Of a stretch of DNA of 64,000 nucleotides, positions 18,841 through 27,403 are shown piece after piece. The stretch's first letter is position 1. Every line of letters starts with the position of its first letter. This stretch comes from Caballeronia sp. TF1N1 (lineage in GTDB: Bacteria > Pseudomonadota > Gammaproteobacteria > Burkholderiales > Burkholderiaceae). The DNA lies in assembly GCF_022878925.1 (NCBI RefSeq), contig NZ_CP084626.1, forward strand, positions 248,001-312,000, given 5' to 3'. The position numbers and the translations under genes are program-made. The notes beneath the pieces are model-generated. The model was not told the origin of the DNA, did not search any database, and saw only the letters and a program-made list of their open reading frames with translations.

Positions 18841-19277
18841 GAGCGGATGGCCTGGCGAAAGCGTGAACGGCGGGTGATCGGTGCGAAGTCAGCGAGGGCA
18901 GGAGTGCCGCCTCGCGTGCGCGATGTTACGTAGCCCGATACATCTTGTGAATAGGATGACTCCGATGTCTTCTCGCTGTCGCTCGTCAGCCACTGTCGCA
19001 TGTGTGCAACGATGCTGCGCCTGGTCCATCTCGTTAAAGAAAAAGCATTCGGGTAAGTACCAGATGCGTAAGCGTTAAGTCATATTGAAATTCCATTTTT
19101 CGATTTATTCGAAAGACCTTTTGCTCGTTCCTTGGTGGTCTCTGCAAAAAGCTGCGCCATACACTTTGGGCTGCCGAATATCGGTGTGAGGCTTTCTCCG
19201 GGGCTTCGATCCCAGATGTGCCGCGCCGCGGCCTTAAGCAACTCATCGAGTCTCGTGACTCAATCAAAGGAATTCGC
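18841..19277. other. LysR/porin divergent intergenic region
   Basis: Non-coding, about 437 bp. The only feature seen is an inverted repeat TTTCGA-TTTAT-TCGAAA at 19098-19114 in a locally AT-rich stretch. AAAGGA stands before the porin ATG. No sRNA gene could be recognised, though the length would allow one. Confidence 0.45.
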
Positions 19278-20462
19278 ATGAAAAAGAATCTTATCGGAGC
19301 CGCAGTGGCCGCTCTGGCTGCATCGTTCGCCACGGCTGCAAGCGCACAAAGCAGCGTCACGCTGTACGGCACGGTAGACGCAGGTTTCACGTTCGTGAAC
19401 AACGTGCGTTCGGCACAGGGTTCGGACTACAACAAGGCAAGCGCATGGGGCGTTACGGGTAACAACGTGCAAGACAGCCGTTGGGGCCTGACGGGCGCTG
19501 AAGATCTGGGCAACGGCATGAAGGCAGTCTTCAGGCTGGAAAGCGGCTTCAACCCGGCAGACGGTAGCGGCGCCGGTGCTGCCCGTCAGTCGTATGTCGG
19601 CATCTCGACGAACCAAGGCACGGTAACGTTGGGTCGTCAGAACGACTCCGTGGCTGACTACCTCGGTCCTTTGAGCGCAACTGGCACGTTCGGCGGCACG
19701 TACTTCGCGCATCCGGACAATCTGGATAACCTGGACGGCAACAACTTCCGTCTCAGCAACTCGGTCAAGTTCCAGAGCGCCAACTATGCTGGTCTGACGT
19801 TCGGCGGCGAGTACGGCTTCTCGAACTCGGCAGGCAGCTTCGCGGCGAATCGCGCGTACAGCCTGGGTGCTGGCTACGCTAACGGCCCGATCAAGGCTGG
19901 CATTGCATACACGCAAGCAAATGGCATCAACAGCAACAACGCTGGCGCCATCAACGGTGCTACGGTCGTTCCGCATGTCGTCGGTGACGCGCTTGTAGCA
20001 GCCGGTCAGCCGGCAGAGGCCGCAGAAGCCGCGTTCGGCACGATCCGTCAACGTACGTTCGGCGCAGGCGCCAGCTACTCGACGAATGCTATGCAATTCG
20101 GCCTGCTGTGGACGCAAGTTCGTCAAGACGGCAGCAACTTCGACGCTACGGCCGTCACGAACAACTACGAAGCAAACGCTCGTTACGCTCTGACGCCGGC
20201 GCTGTCGCTGGGTGCGGCCTACACGTTCACCAACCAGAAGCTCGGTGCCGTAGGCGAATCCACGCGCGTTCGCTATCACCAGTTCGGCTTGCAGACCGAC
20301 TACGCGTTGTCCAAGCGTACGGACGTCTACGCTGAAGGCGTGATGCAAATTGCAAGCGGTCTGCCGGAAAACGAATACCCGTCGGCTCAAATCAGCGGTG
20401 CAGCAGCATCGTCGAGCAGCCGTCAGGTTCTCGTGACGGCTGGTATCCGTCACCGCTTCTAA
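19278..20462 (+). CDS. Gram-negative classical porin (Burkholderia OpcP/OmpC-like)
   Basis: Outer-membrane trimeric porin, 394 residues. Signal peptide 'MKKNLIGAAVAALAAS..TAASA' with cleavage before 'QSSVTLYGTVDAGFTFV', the standard mature start of betaproteobacterial porins. 'SRWGLTGAEDLGNGMKAVFRLESGF' follows, and the last residues 'TAGIRHRF' end in Phe as required for BAM assembly. Start set at 19278 (AAAGGA upstream) rather than 19218, which would spoil the signal peptide. Codon use is biased toward highly expressed type. Confidence 0.96.
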   Translation: MKKNLIGAAVAALAASFATAASAQSSVTLYGTVDAGFTFVNNVRSAQGSDYNKASAWGVTGNNVQDSRWGLTGAEDLGNGMKAVFRLESGFNPADGSGAGAARQSYVGISTNQGTVTLGRQNDSVADYLGPLSATGTFGGTYFAHPDNLDNLDGNNFRLSNSVKFQSANYAGLTFGGEYGFSNSAGSFAANRAYSLGAGYANGPIKAGIAYTQANGINSNNAGAINGATVVPHVVGDALVAAGQPAEAAEAAFGTIRQRTFGAGASYSTNAMQFGLLWTQVRQDGSNFDATAVTNNYEANARYALTPALSLGAAYTFTNQKLGAVGESTRVRYHQFGLQTDYALSKRTDVYAEGVMQIASGLPENEYPSAQISGAAASSSSRQVLVTAGIRHRF

Positions 20463-20504
20463 AGCGGGCTGAGTTGTAAGCAGTAGCTAGCTAGCAGTAA
20501 AAAG

Positions 20505-20531
20505 AAAAGGGCGCCGCGCGGCGCCCTTTTT
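20505..20531 (+). terminator. Terminator after porin gene
   Basis: Palindrome AAAAGGGCGCCGC with its complement followed by five T, about 43 bp after the porin stop. Confidence 0.88.
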
Positions 20532-20656
20532 GCATTCGCGCGCGTGAACGGCGCACACTGAAAAACATCGATCATCCGAATGCTCTACCATGGCGATGCC
20601 TAAGCGCATCAACGATATGAAAGCGAAGCGCTTGGCCGTCACCAAGGAGAGCCAGA

Positions 20657-21103
20657 ATGATCCCGACATGCAGACCACATGTCCGCTGCATCGCAGCCAT
20701 GATGTTCACGTTGCTCGCATCCTCGGCGGCATTCGCCGATACCATCGCGCTGAAGGCAAATCTGCAGCCATCGAGCGAAGTTCCGCCGCGCGTCAGCAAA
20801 GGCCACGGCATGCTCGACGCCACGTTCGACACCGACACCAAAGTCATCACCTGGACCGCGACTTACGCCGAGCTTTCCGGCCCGGTCACGATGGCCCACT
20901 TCCACGGTCCCGCGCCCGTCGGTCAGAACGCGAAGCCGCAAGTACCCGCCGACAAACATGCGCTCGCCAGTCCGATGAAAGGTCGGGCCACGCTCACCGA
21001 GCAGCAGGTCACGGACCTCATGGCCGGGCAATGGTATTTCAACATTCACACACAGGAAAACCCGACCGGCGAGCTTCGCGGTCAGGTGATGCCATCGAAC
21101 TGA
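20657..21103 (+). CDS. Exported CHRD-domain protein
   Basis: 148 residues: signal peptide to about residue 28 ('MMFTLLASSAAFA'), then one CHRD domain with 'ANLQPSSEVPPR', 'MAHFHGPA' and the closing 'YFNIHTQENPTGELRGQV'. CHRD (chordin) domains occur in many periplasmic or surface bacterial proteins with no settled function. AAGGAG lies 6 bases before the ATG. It precedes the alpha/beta hydrolase gene by 31 bp. Confidence 0.88.
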   Translation: MIPTCRPHVRCIAAMMFTLLASSAAFADTIALKANLQPSSEVPPRVSKGHGMLDATFDTDTKVITWTATYAELSGPVTMAHFHGPAPVGQNAKPQVPADKHALASPMKGRATLTEQQVTDLMAGQWYFNIHTQENPTGELRGQVMPSN

Positions 21104-21134
21104 TCGGCTCGACTCAAAGCCTGAGCCCGCTACG

Positions 21135-22064
21135 ATGAGTTGGCAAAGCGCGTTCGCATGCTGGCTGCTCAAGCGGCAAATGCGGCCGGAAACGGCGAAG
21201 CCGACACTCGATGTCGAGCGCGCGCGGACCTACGCATCGCGTCGAATCTGGTTGCCGCGTGTACCGAAGGGATGGCGACTCGATATCGAGCCGGATGGCG
21301 AATGGTTGCGCCGCGAGAGCGCCGCGCATGATCGACGAACGGTGTTTTATCTCCACGGCGGCGGCTATTACTTTTGCTCGCCGCGCAGTCATCGAGCGAT
21401 CACGTTCGGTCTTGCGACGCGTGCGGATGCCGACGTGTTTTCGCTCGATTACCGGCTGGCTCCCGAGCATCGCTTTCCGGCCGCGCTCGACGACGCCGTT
21501 GCCGCTTACCGCCGCCTGCTCGCGTCGGGCATCGATGCAAAATCGATCGTCATTGCGGGCGATTCGGCCGGCGGTGGCCTCGCGCTCGCCACATTGCTCG
21601 CGCTTCGCGATGCACGGGTTCCATTGCCCGCCGGCGCGGTGCTGTTTTCGCCGTGGACCGACCTGACCTGCGGCGGCGCGTCGATGCAAGCAAACGAAGG
21701 CCGTGACCCGATGTTCCACGCATCGGTCTTCCCGCGCGTGGCCGCGCTCTATCTCGGCGATGCCGATTCGCGTGATCCCTACGCGTCACCGCTTTTCGGC
21801 GATTATCGAGGCCTGCCGCCGCTCCTGATTCAAGCAGGCGACACGGAATTGCTTCTCGACGATGCCACGCGCGTCGCGAAAATAGCGCGCGAAACCGACG
21901 TGGACGTGCAATTGCAAATCTGGCGCAACGTCCCGCATATTTTCCAGATCTGGGCGCCATTCATGCCCGAAGCGCGCGATGCGCTCACGCAAGCCGCGCG
22001 TTTCATATCGACCACGACGAGCGCCGACAACACTCAGCGCCCGCCGATCACCTCGATGGTCTGA
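21135..22064 (+). CDS. Alpha/beta hydrolase of the hormone-sensitive-lipase type
   Basis: Esterase/lipase-like cytosolic enzyme, 309 residues. Oxyanion motif 'LHGGGYYF' near 72-79, nucleophile Ser144 in 'GDSAGGG', acid in 'LIQAGDTELLLDDA' and His in 'VPHIFQIW', so the catalytic triad is complete. The arrangement matches the HSL (GDSAG) subfamily. Natural ester unknown. Its last 31 bp overlap the convergent EcsC-like gene. Confidence 0.92.
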   Translation: MSWQSAFACWLLKRQMRPETAKPTLDVERARTYASRRIWLPRVPKGWRLDIEPDGEWLRRESAAHDRRTVFYLHGGGYYFCSPRSHRAITFGLATRADADVFSLDYRLAPEHRFPAALDDAVAAYRRLLASGIDAKSIVIAGDSAGGGLALATLLALRDARVPLPAGAVLFSPWTDLTCGGASMQANEGRDPMFHASVFPRVAALYLGDADSRDPYASPLFGDYRGLPPLLIQAGDTELLLDDATRVAKIARETDVDVQLQIWRNVPHIFQIWAPFMPEARDALTQAARFISTTTSADNTQRPPITSMV

Positions 22065-22882
22065 TACGCGCGCTCGACCGCCGCCGTTCCGTATTGCCGT
22101 TCGAGTCTGCGCACAGTGAAGTGTCCGAGCGCCATCTGCTGAAAATGGTCGATGAACACGGTGTTGACCATGGCGCCGAGAACCGCGCCGATGGCCGGAA
22201 TCGACTTGGCCGCGACCTGCTCGCTGACCTGCACCGAGAAGCGCGACGCAATGGTCTGCAAGAATTTGAGCAACGCGGTCGAGCCATGACTGCTCAATCC
22301 CTTGGCCGCGATTTCGTTGGTCGCGCGCGAGATGGACTGCGCGAGCGCGCCGCGAACGATGAAATAGCCGATGTCGGCGTTATCGTCGTCTTTGTGGGTG
22401 CCGCCCATGCCGAGCACCATCATGCATTGCAACTGCGTCTCCACGCGATGCACGTCCTCGCCTTCGCTGCGCGCGATGTCGCAAATCGAGCGAAACATCA
22501 ACGTGGTCGTGACGGGCAACTCGACGGGCAACGCAAACAAGCCGAATGCGCCGCCCGCCGCGCCCGTCGTCGCGACGGCGAGTTTGTGCATCAGATTGCG
22601 CGGTTTGTCCGGCGGCGGCGCGAGCAGCGAGTCGGACGGCGCGCTGTTGCCGAGCGTGCGCAGCGCAAGCTGCAGGCATTTCTTGAGCGCGACTTGCGTG
22701 GCTTCGTCGACTTTCCCCTGGGCCGAGGCTGGAAGCCGTCCCATGAGTTTTTCGATCGGCGCGCCGACCACGCTCGCTAGTTTCATCGTGAGCGAAGGGC
22801 TTTCGAGCGCCTCCTTCGCGCGGGACAGAGCGGTGAAATCTTCGGCAGTAAGCGGCGAAGTGATGATGGGCGTCGGTTGCAT
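22034..22882 (-). CDS. EcsC-family protein
   Basis: 282 residues from the ATG at 22882, taken as start since 'MQPTPIITSPLTAEDF' begins the conserved part; a longer frame to 22993 runs through the divergent promoter region. Central glycine/hydrophobic stretch ('TTGAAGGAFGLFALPVELPVTTTLMFRSICDIA') and 'IPAIGAVLGAMVNTVFIDHF' are typical of EcsC proteins, which in Bacillus are linked to an ABC exporter; function in proteobacteria is unknown. Confidence 0.88.
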   Translation of the reverse strand: MQPTPIITSPLTAEDFTALSRAKEALESPSLTMKLASVVGAPIEKLMGRLPASAQGKVDEATQVALKKCLQLALRTLGNSAPSDSLLAPPPDKPRNLMHKLAVATTGAAGGAFGLFALPVELPVTTTLMFRSICDIARSEGEDVHRVETQLQCMMVLGMGGTHKDDDNADIGYFIVRGALAQSISRATNEIAAKGLSSHGSTALLKFLQTIASRFSVQVSEQVAAKSIPAIGAVLGAMVNTVFIDHFQQMALGHFTVRRLERQYGTAAVERAYQTIEVIGGR

Positions 22883-22935
22883 ACGAAAAATGTCCGGGAA
22901 CGTGCATGAAGAGAGCGGTGGGCCACACGGCTTAG

Positions 22936-22951
22936 AGCACGCGAGCGTGCT
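22936..22951. promoter_or_regulatory. Operator-like palindrome at the DHA2 exporter promoter
   Basis: AGCACGC-GA-GCGTGCT, perfect 7-bp arms, 45 bp before the exporter ATG. It shares its last base with TATGAT (22951-22956), a good -10 match, though no strong -35 was found. Position and symmetry suit the MarR-family regulator encoded downstream at 24588. Confidence 0.55.
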
Positions 22952-22995
22952 ATGATTCCCCATTCTTTGACTCGTCAATAATTGCGTCCACAAAA

Positions 22996-24591
22996 ATGGC
23001 CGTTCACACAGCCGCGCATCACTCCAGCGGACAGGTCTTGCCCTTCCGCGAATCGCTCATGGCGATGTTGGGCATCTCTTTCGTCACCATGCTCGTCGCG
23101 CTGGACCAGACCGTCGTGGGCACCGCGCTGCCTACTATCGTGGCCGAACTCAAAGGCTTCGATCTCTACGCCTGGGTCGCGACCTCCTATCTGCTGACCT
23201 CCGTCATCACCGTGCCTATTTTCGGGCGGCTCGGTGACTACTACGGTCGCAAACCCTTCGTGATCGCTTCGATTATCGTGTTCACGGTGGCGTCCGTGTT
23301 GTGCGGACTCGCCAACAGCATGATGTTTTTGGTGCTCGCGCGCGGTTTGCAGGGCATCGGCGGCGGGATGCTGGTTGGCACCGCGTTCGCGTGCATCGCG
23401 GATCTGTTCCCGGATTCGGTCGTGCGCCTGCGCTGGCAGGTGCTGATGAGTTCCGCTTTCGGCATCGCCAATGCGGTCGGCCCTTCGCTCGGCGGGATTC
23501 TCACGCAGTATTACGGCTGGCGTTCGGTGTTCTACGTGAATCTGCCCGTCGGCGTGCTGTCGCTGTTCTTCGTCTGGCGCTTTTTGCCGCATCTGCGGCA
23601 TGTGGCGCACGAAGGCAAGATGCGGCTCGACTGGCCCGGCGCCGCGCTGATCGCGGTTGCGCTCGGCGCGCTGCAATTGTTCGTCGAGATGTTGCCGAAG
23701 CACGGCATCAGTGTCGAGACGGCGATGCTTTTGGCGGTGGCCATCGTGGCGTCCTACAGCCTGTGGAAGTGGGAACTGCGTTGCAGCTACGCGATTCTTC
23801 CCGTCGATATGTTCCGCAACAAGAGCCTCGCCGCGCTGTTCACGCTGGCGATTCTCGGCGGCTTCACCATGTTCTCGCTGCTGTTCTATGCGCCGCTGCT
23901 GTTCCAGGGCGGCTTCGGCATGTCGCCGAAAGACGCGGGCATGATGATCACGCCGCTCGTCGTGTTCATTACCATTGGCAGTATCGTGAACGGACGAATC
24001 GTGACGCGTTTGAAGAACGCGAATCTCATGCTGTACGTGGGTTTCGCGTTTCTCGCCGCGTCGTGTTTCGGCGTGGTGATCGCCACGCATACGATGCCGC
24101 GTTCCATGCTGCTCGTCGTCATGCTGATGGGCGGGCTCGGCCTGGGCTTCGTCATGCCGAACCTCACCGTGTTCGCGCAACAGACCGCGGGACGTCAGCA
24201 TCTGGGAATTGCGACGGCATTGTTGCAATCGCTACGCATGATCGGCGGGATGATCGGCACGGCATTGACCGGCACGCTCGTGAGCCATCTGTACGCGAGC
24301 GGCGTGAGCCTCGCGCTTGAACGAGATCACGCAATGCACTGGCTCGGCGATCTTTCCGATCCGCAAATCCTCATCAATCGCGAAGGACAGGACACGCTGC
24401 TCGCGCAGCTTGCGGCTGCGGGTCATAACGGCGCGATGCTGCTCGAATCCGCGCGCGAATCGCTGGTGGCGGCAATCCATATCGGCCTGGCGGTCGCGGC
24501 CGTCGTCGCGGTCGTTTCGCTCTGGCAGTCGCGCCGCGTGCCGCCCGTGCGCTTGAAACGAACGCACGAACCGGTCATCCTCGCCGAATGA
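22996..24591 (+). CDS. DHA2-family MFS drug exporter (EmrB/QacA-like)
   Basis: 531 residues, fourteen predicted helices, inner membrane. Opens with 'MLGISFVTMLVALDQTVVGTALPTIVAEL', the motif D1 of 14-TM exporters; motif A 'GRLGDYYGRKP', motif C 'GIANAVGPSLGGILTQYYGWRSVFYVN' region present. Proton-driven efflux of toxic organic compounds is the usual role. No EmrA partner is adjacent. Its stop overlaps the MarR start (ATGA), implying co-transcription and feedback. Confidence 0.93.
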   Translation: MAVHTAAHHSSGQVLPFRESLMAMLGISFVTMLVALDQTVVGTALPTIVAELKGFDLYAWVATSYLLTSVITVPIFGRLGDYYGRKPFVIASIIVFTVASVLCGLANSMMFLVLARGLQGIGGGMLVGTAFACIADLFPDSVVRLRWQVLMSSAFGIANAVGPSLGGILTQYYGWRSVFYVNLPVGVLSLFFVWRFLPHLRHVAHEGKMRLDWPGAALIAVALGALQLFVEMLPKHGISVETAMLLAVAIVASYSLWKWELRCSYAILPVDMFRNKSLAALFTLAILGGFTMFSLLFYAPLLFQGGFGMSPKDAGMMITPLVVFITIGSIVNGRIVTRLKNANLMLYVGFAFLAASCFGVVIATHTMPRSMLLVVMLMGGLGLGFVMPNLTVFAQQTAGRQHLGIATALLQSLRMIGGMIGTALTGTLVSHLYASGVSLALERDHAMHWLGDLSDPQILINREGQDTLLAQLAAAGHNGAMLLESARESLVAAIHIGLAVAAVVAVVSLWQSRRVPPVRLKRTHEPVILAE

Positions 24592-25091
24592 ATTACAACG
24601 GAATCGAGAGCATGTACGAACAGGAACGTATCGCGGTGGTGCAGCAGTTTGGGCGGACGTATCGCGCTTTCATGTCGGCGTTCGAAGCAGCCGTCGGCCA
24701 GCCAATGCCGCGCTGGCGCATTCTGTTCGCCTTGCATGAGCACGAGGGCGAGGTGTCGCAGAAGAAACTCGTCGAACGCCTGCGCGTGGACCCGGGCGCG
24801 CTGACTCGTCAGTTGAAGACGCTGGAAGGTCTCGGCTGGGTCGTGCGCAGCGTGGATGTCCGCGACAATCGCGTGTCGAATGTCGCGCTGACAGCGCAAG
24901 GCCGCGCGGCGGCGGAAGAGGGCATGCCGCGCCGCACGGCGTTTCTGCACGACACCATGGCATCGTTGCCGGACGACGCCATCGAGGCGCTGTCGGGCGC
25001 GCTTCATATGCTCGAAGCGCGCATTCAGGAAGTCGCGGTGCAAAACGCGGCGAACGCCGCACTCGTCGATACCGCCGCCGAAAAAGCCTGA
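24588..25091 (+). CDS. MarR-family transcriptional regulator
   Basis: 167 residues; winged-helix dimer with 'EVSQKKLVERLRVDPGALTRQLKTLEGLGWVVRSVDVRDNR' as recognition helix and wing (split: HTH ~45-75, wing ~80-90). The ATG overlaps the exporter stop by 4 bp; a second ATG at 24612 is also possible. Most likely represses the exporter operon in the absence of ligand, with the palindrome at 22936-22951 as candidate site. Confidence 0.92.
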   Translation: MNYNGIESMYEQERIAVVQQFGRTYRAFMSAFEAAVGQPMPRWRILFALHEHEGEVSQKKLVERLRVDPGALTRQLKTLEGLGWVVRSVDVRDNRVSNVALTAQGRAAAEEGMPRRTAFLHDTMASLPDDAIEALSGALHMLEARIQEVAVQNAANAALVDTAAEKA

Positions 25092-25095
25092 CGCG

Positions 25096-26370
25096 TCAAA
25101 AGAACGTTTCGATCACTTCGGTGACGCGGTATTTAGGATCGACCACGAGCACCTGACGCCACTTGTCAAACGTGAGACACGGGTGCGAGATGTCGAAGGC
25201 GATCATGTCGCCGACCTTGAGATCATCGCCGGGCTTGATGCGCAAGTAAGCGTGCTGGTCCATCAGGCCAAAAATTTCCCAGCCTTCATCCGTCGAGATA
25301 TCGCGTGGCGCTTCCATGCCCGGACGAAAATGCTTCGCCGCTTCCGGCAAGCCCGCGTCGAATGCGGAATCGCGCTTGCCGAGCCCGATGATCGCGCGGT
25401 CCGGCTCGGGAATGGACTGCACGTACGCCCACAATTGCAGCGCGGGTTTAAGCCCTTGCCCCATCTTCTTCGCGATGGGATTGCGCGCGAAGATTTCGTT
25501 CTGCGCTTTCTTGTAGATGCCGACGTCGTGCGTCAGATAGCAGCCGGGACGCAGTACGACTTCAATGGCGTCGCTGTTCGCCTTGGCGAATTCGTCGGCG
25601 ACGACGTCGTACCATGCCGATCCCGCGCCCGAGAGAATCGCCGGCTTGCGCGCGATCTTGCCAGCATCGATCAGAGCGCGGGTGGTGTCGACGGCGCTCT
25701 TCAAAAAGTCGCGTACCTTCGATTCGTCCTGCAAGACGCCTTCGTATAGTTCGATTCCCGCCAGTTCGATCGTGCCCGGCCAGCGCGCGATGGCCGCGAG
25801 CACGGCTTCGCGCTGCGCGTCGTCGCGCACGCCCGTGCGTCCGCCCGGCACGCCAAGTTCGATCAGCACATTCAGCTTCTTGTGCACGTCGCTGAAGAAT
25901 GCGCCTAGTTGATCGACGCCATCCGCTGAATCGACGAGACAGAAGAACTCGAAGTTCGGGTCCGTCAGCAGCTCGGCGATCATGCCCATGTTGCGTTTGC
26001 CGACGAGCTGATTCGCCAGCAGGATGCGATACACGCCGCCGCGATACGCCGCGCGCACCTGATGCGCCGTGGCGAGCGTGATGCCCCACGCGCCGGTGTT
26101 GAGTTGGCGGCGAAAGAGTTGCGGCGCCATGGTGGTCTTGCCGTGCGGCGCGAGCTTCACGCCGTACTCTTCGACGAACGCTTGCATCCACTTCAAATTG
26201 TGTTCGATGCGCTCTGCATACAGCACGGCGGCAGGCAAGCTCACGTCCTCTTCGAGCAGGTTCCATTGCAGACGCGCCGCGTCCGTCAGATTGATGCCCG
26301 TGCCCGGCACCATGCCGAGACCCTTGCCAAACGGGTCGATTGTCGCGTTCTGATAGTTTGTAACTTTCAT
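25096..26370 (-). CDS. DSD1-type PLP-dependent D-amino-acid deaminase/dehydratase
   Basis: 424 residues, fold-type III PLP enzyme (alanine-racemase-like barrel N-domain plus D-serine-dehydratase-like C-domain). The Schiff-base Lys is K78 in 'KLAPHGKTTM'; the zinc ligands of D-serine dehydratase correspond to His396 and Cys398 in 'SHPCLTFDKW'. Predicted to convert a beta-hydroxy D-amino acid (D-serine or D-threonine) to the 2-oxo acid and ammonia through an enamine. Annotated relatives are called amino acid deaminase. Divergent from the RpiR gene; the RidA gene nearby would clear the enamine. Confidence 0.9.
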   Translation of the reverse strand: MKVTNYQNATIDPFGKGLGMVPGTGINLTDAARLQWNLLEEDVSLPAAVLYAERIEHNLKWMQAFVEEYGVKLAPHGKTTMAPQLFRRQLNTGAWGITLATAHQVRAAYRGGVYRILLANQLVGKRNMGMIAELLTDPNFEFFCLVDSADGVDQLGAFFSDVHKKLNVLIELGVPGGRTGVRDDAQREAVLAAIARWPGTIELAGIELYEGVLQDESKVRDFLKSAVDTTRALIDAGKIARKPAILSGAGSAWYDVVADEFAKANSDAIEVVLRPGCYLTHDVGIYKKAQNEIFARNPIAKKMGQGLKPALQLWAYVQSIPEPDRAIIGLGKRDSAFDAGLPEAAKHFRPGMEAPRDISTDEGWEIFGLMDQHAYLRIKPGDDLKVGDMIAFDISHPCLTFDKWRQVLVVDPKYRVTEVIETFF

Positions 26371-26441
26371 GTGCTGCTACTCCATCGTCCGGATGAATAG
26401 ATTCTGTCGGTACTTAAAATGGCGTCGCGGTTGACGGCATC

Positions 26442-26460
26442 ATGTTACCCAAAGTAGCAT
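26442..26460. promoter_or_regulatory. RpiR operator candidate, site A
   Basis: ATGTTAC-CCAAA-GTAGCAT: 7-bp arms with one mismatch, in the 144-bp gap between the divergent deaminase and RpiR genes. Its centre is 28 bp from that of site B. Confidence 0.6.
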
Positions 26461-26470
26461 TCTCGTTGAA

Positions 26471-26487
26471 ATGTTATTTAGTAACAT
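26471..26487. promoter_or_regulatory. RpiR operator candidate, site B
   Basis: ATGTTAT-TTA-GTAACAT: same arms as site A with one mismatch, ending 27 bp before the RpiR ATG. Inverted pairs of this kind are usual for SIS-domain RpiR/MurR repressors. Confidence 0.6.
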
Positions 26488-26514
26488 GCACCGTGGGTTA
26501 ACCCTGTCAGCACT

Positions 26515-27402
26515 ATGAACGGCCACGCCGATTCGCTCACCTTCGATATCGTCGCGCGCATCGCGCAACGCGCGCCCGAATTGCGCAGTGCCGAGCGCAA
26601 GGTTGCCGCGCTGATCCTCGACGATCTCACGGGCGCGTCGCGGGCAAGCATCGGCGCGCTTGCGGACAAGGCGGAAGTAAGTATCGCCACGGTCACGCGC
26701 TTTGCGAAAGCGGTCGGCTGTCAGGACGTGCGCGAACTCAAGCTGCGGCTCGCGCAGGCGGCGGGCGTCGGGCAACGCTTTCTGAAGCCCGAACCGGACG
26801 CCGTGCCTGAAACACTCGCCGCGCGCATCTTCGAGGAAGTGCAGGCCACGCTCGCACAGAATCAGGGTGCGTTGCGTGCCGCGCCCATCGCGCAAGCCGC
26901 CGATGCACTCGCGGCTGCGTCGATGATCTACGTGTTCGGCATGGGCGGCGGCTCGACCGCGCTCGCCGACGAGATGCGCTTTCGTCTCGTGCGGCTCGGG
27001 CGGCCGGTGGCGTCGTATCAGGACGGACTGCTGCAGCGCATGGTGGCATCGACGTTATCGAGCGAAGACGTCGTTGTCGCGCTGTCCGTGACGGGGCAGA
27101 CGCCGGAGATGCTCGAAAGCTGTCGGATCGCGCGTGAATACGGCGCGTGCGTGATCGCGTTGACCGCGCCGGCGTCGCCGCTGGCGAAGCTCGCGGACTG
27201 GCTCATTCCGGTCATCGCGATAGAAACGGATTTCATCTACAAGCCGTCGTCGTCGCGTTACGCAATGATGATGGCGCTCGATCTGCTCGTCACCGAACTC
27301 GCGGTGAAGCAGGCCGATCACAGCCGTGAACTGCTGCGCCGCATGAAGCACGCGCTCGATGCGCATCGTGGCGGCGGCGAGCGGCAACCTTTGGGAGACT
27401 GA
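26515..27402 (+). CDS. MurR/RpiR-family regulator (HTH_6 + SIS)
   Basis: 295 residues. HTH domain ~5-85 ('LRSAERKVAALILDDL', 'SIGALADKAEVSIATVTRFAKAVGC') and SIS domain ~130-265 ('VFGMGGGSTALADEMRFRLVRLG', 'LSVTGQTPEML'). Such SIS domains usually bind phosphosugars, but this copy sits in a D-amino-acid cluster. It is followed after one base by the D-aminoacylase ATG, so it is the first gene of that operon. Confidence 0.93.
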   Translation: MNGHADSLTFDIVARIAQRAPELRSAERKVAALILDDLTGASRASIGALADKAEVSIATVTRFAKAVGCQDVRELKLRLAQAAGVGQRFLKPEPDAVPETLAARIFEEVQATLAQNQGALRAAPIAQAADALAAASMIYVFGMGGGSTALADEMRFRLVRLGRPVASYQDGLLQRMVASTLSSEDVVVALSVTGQTPEMLESCRIAREYGACVIALTAPASPLAKLADWLIPVIAIETDFIYKPSSSRYAMMMALDLLVTELAVKQADHSRELLRRMKHALDAHRGGGERQPLGD

Positions 27403-27403
27403 C

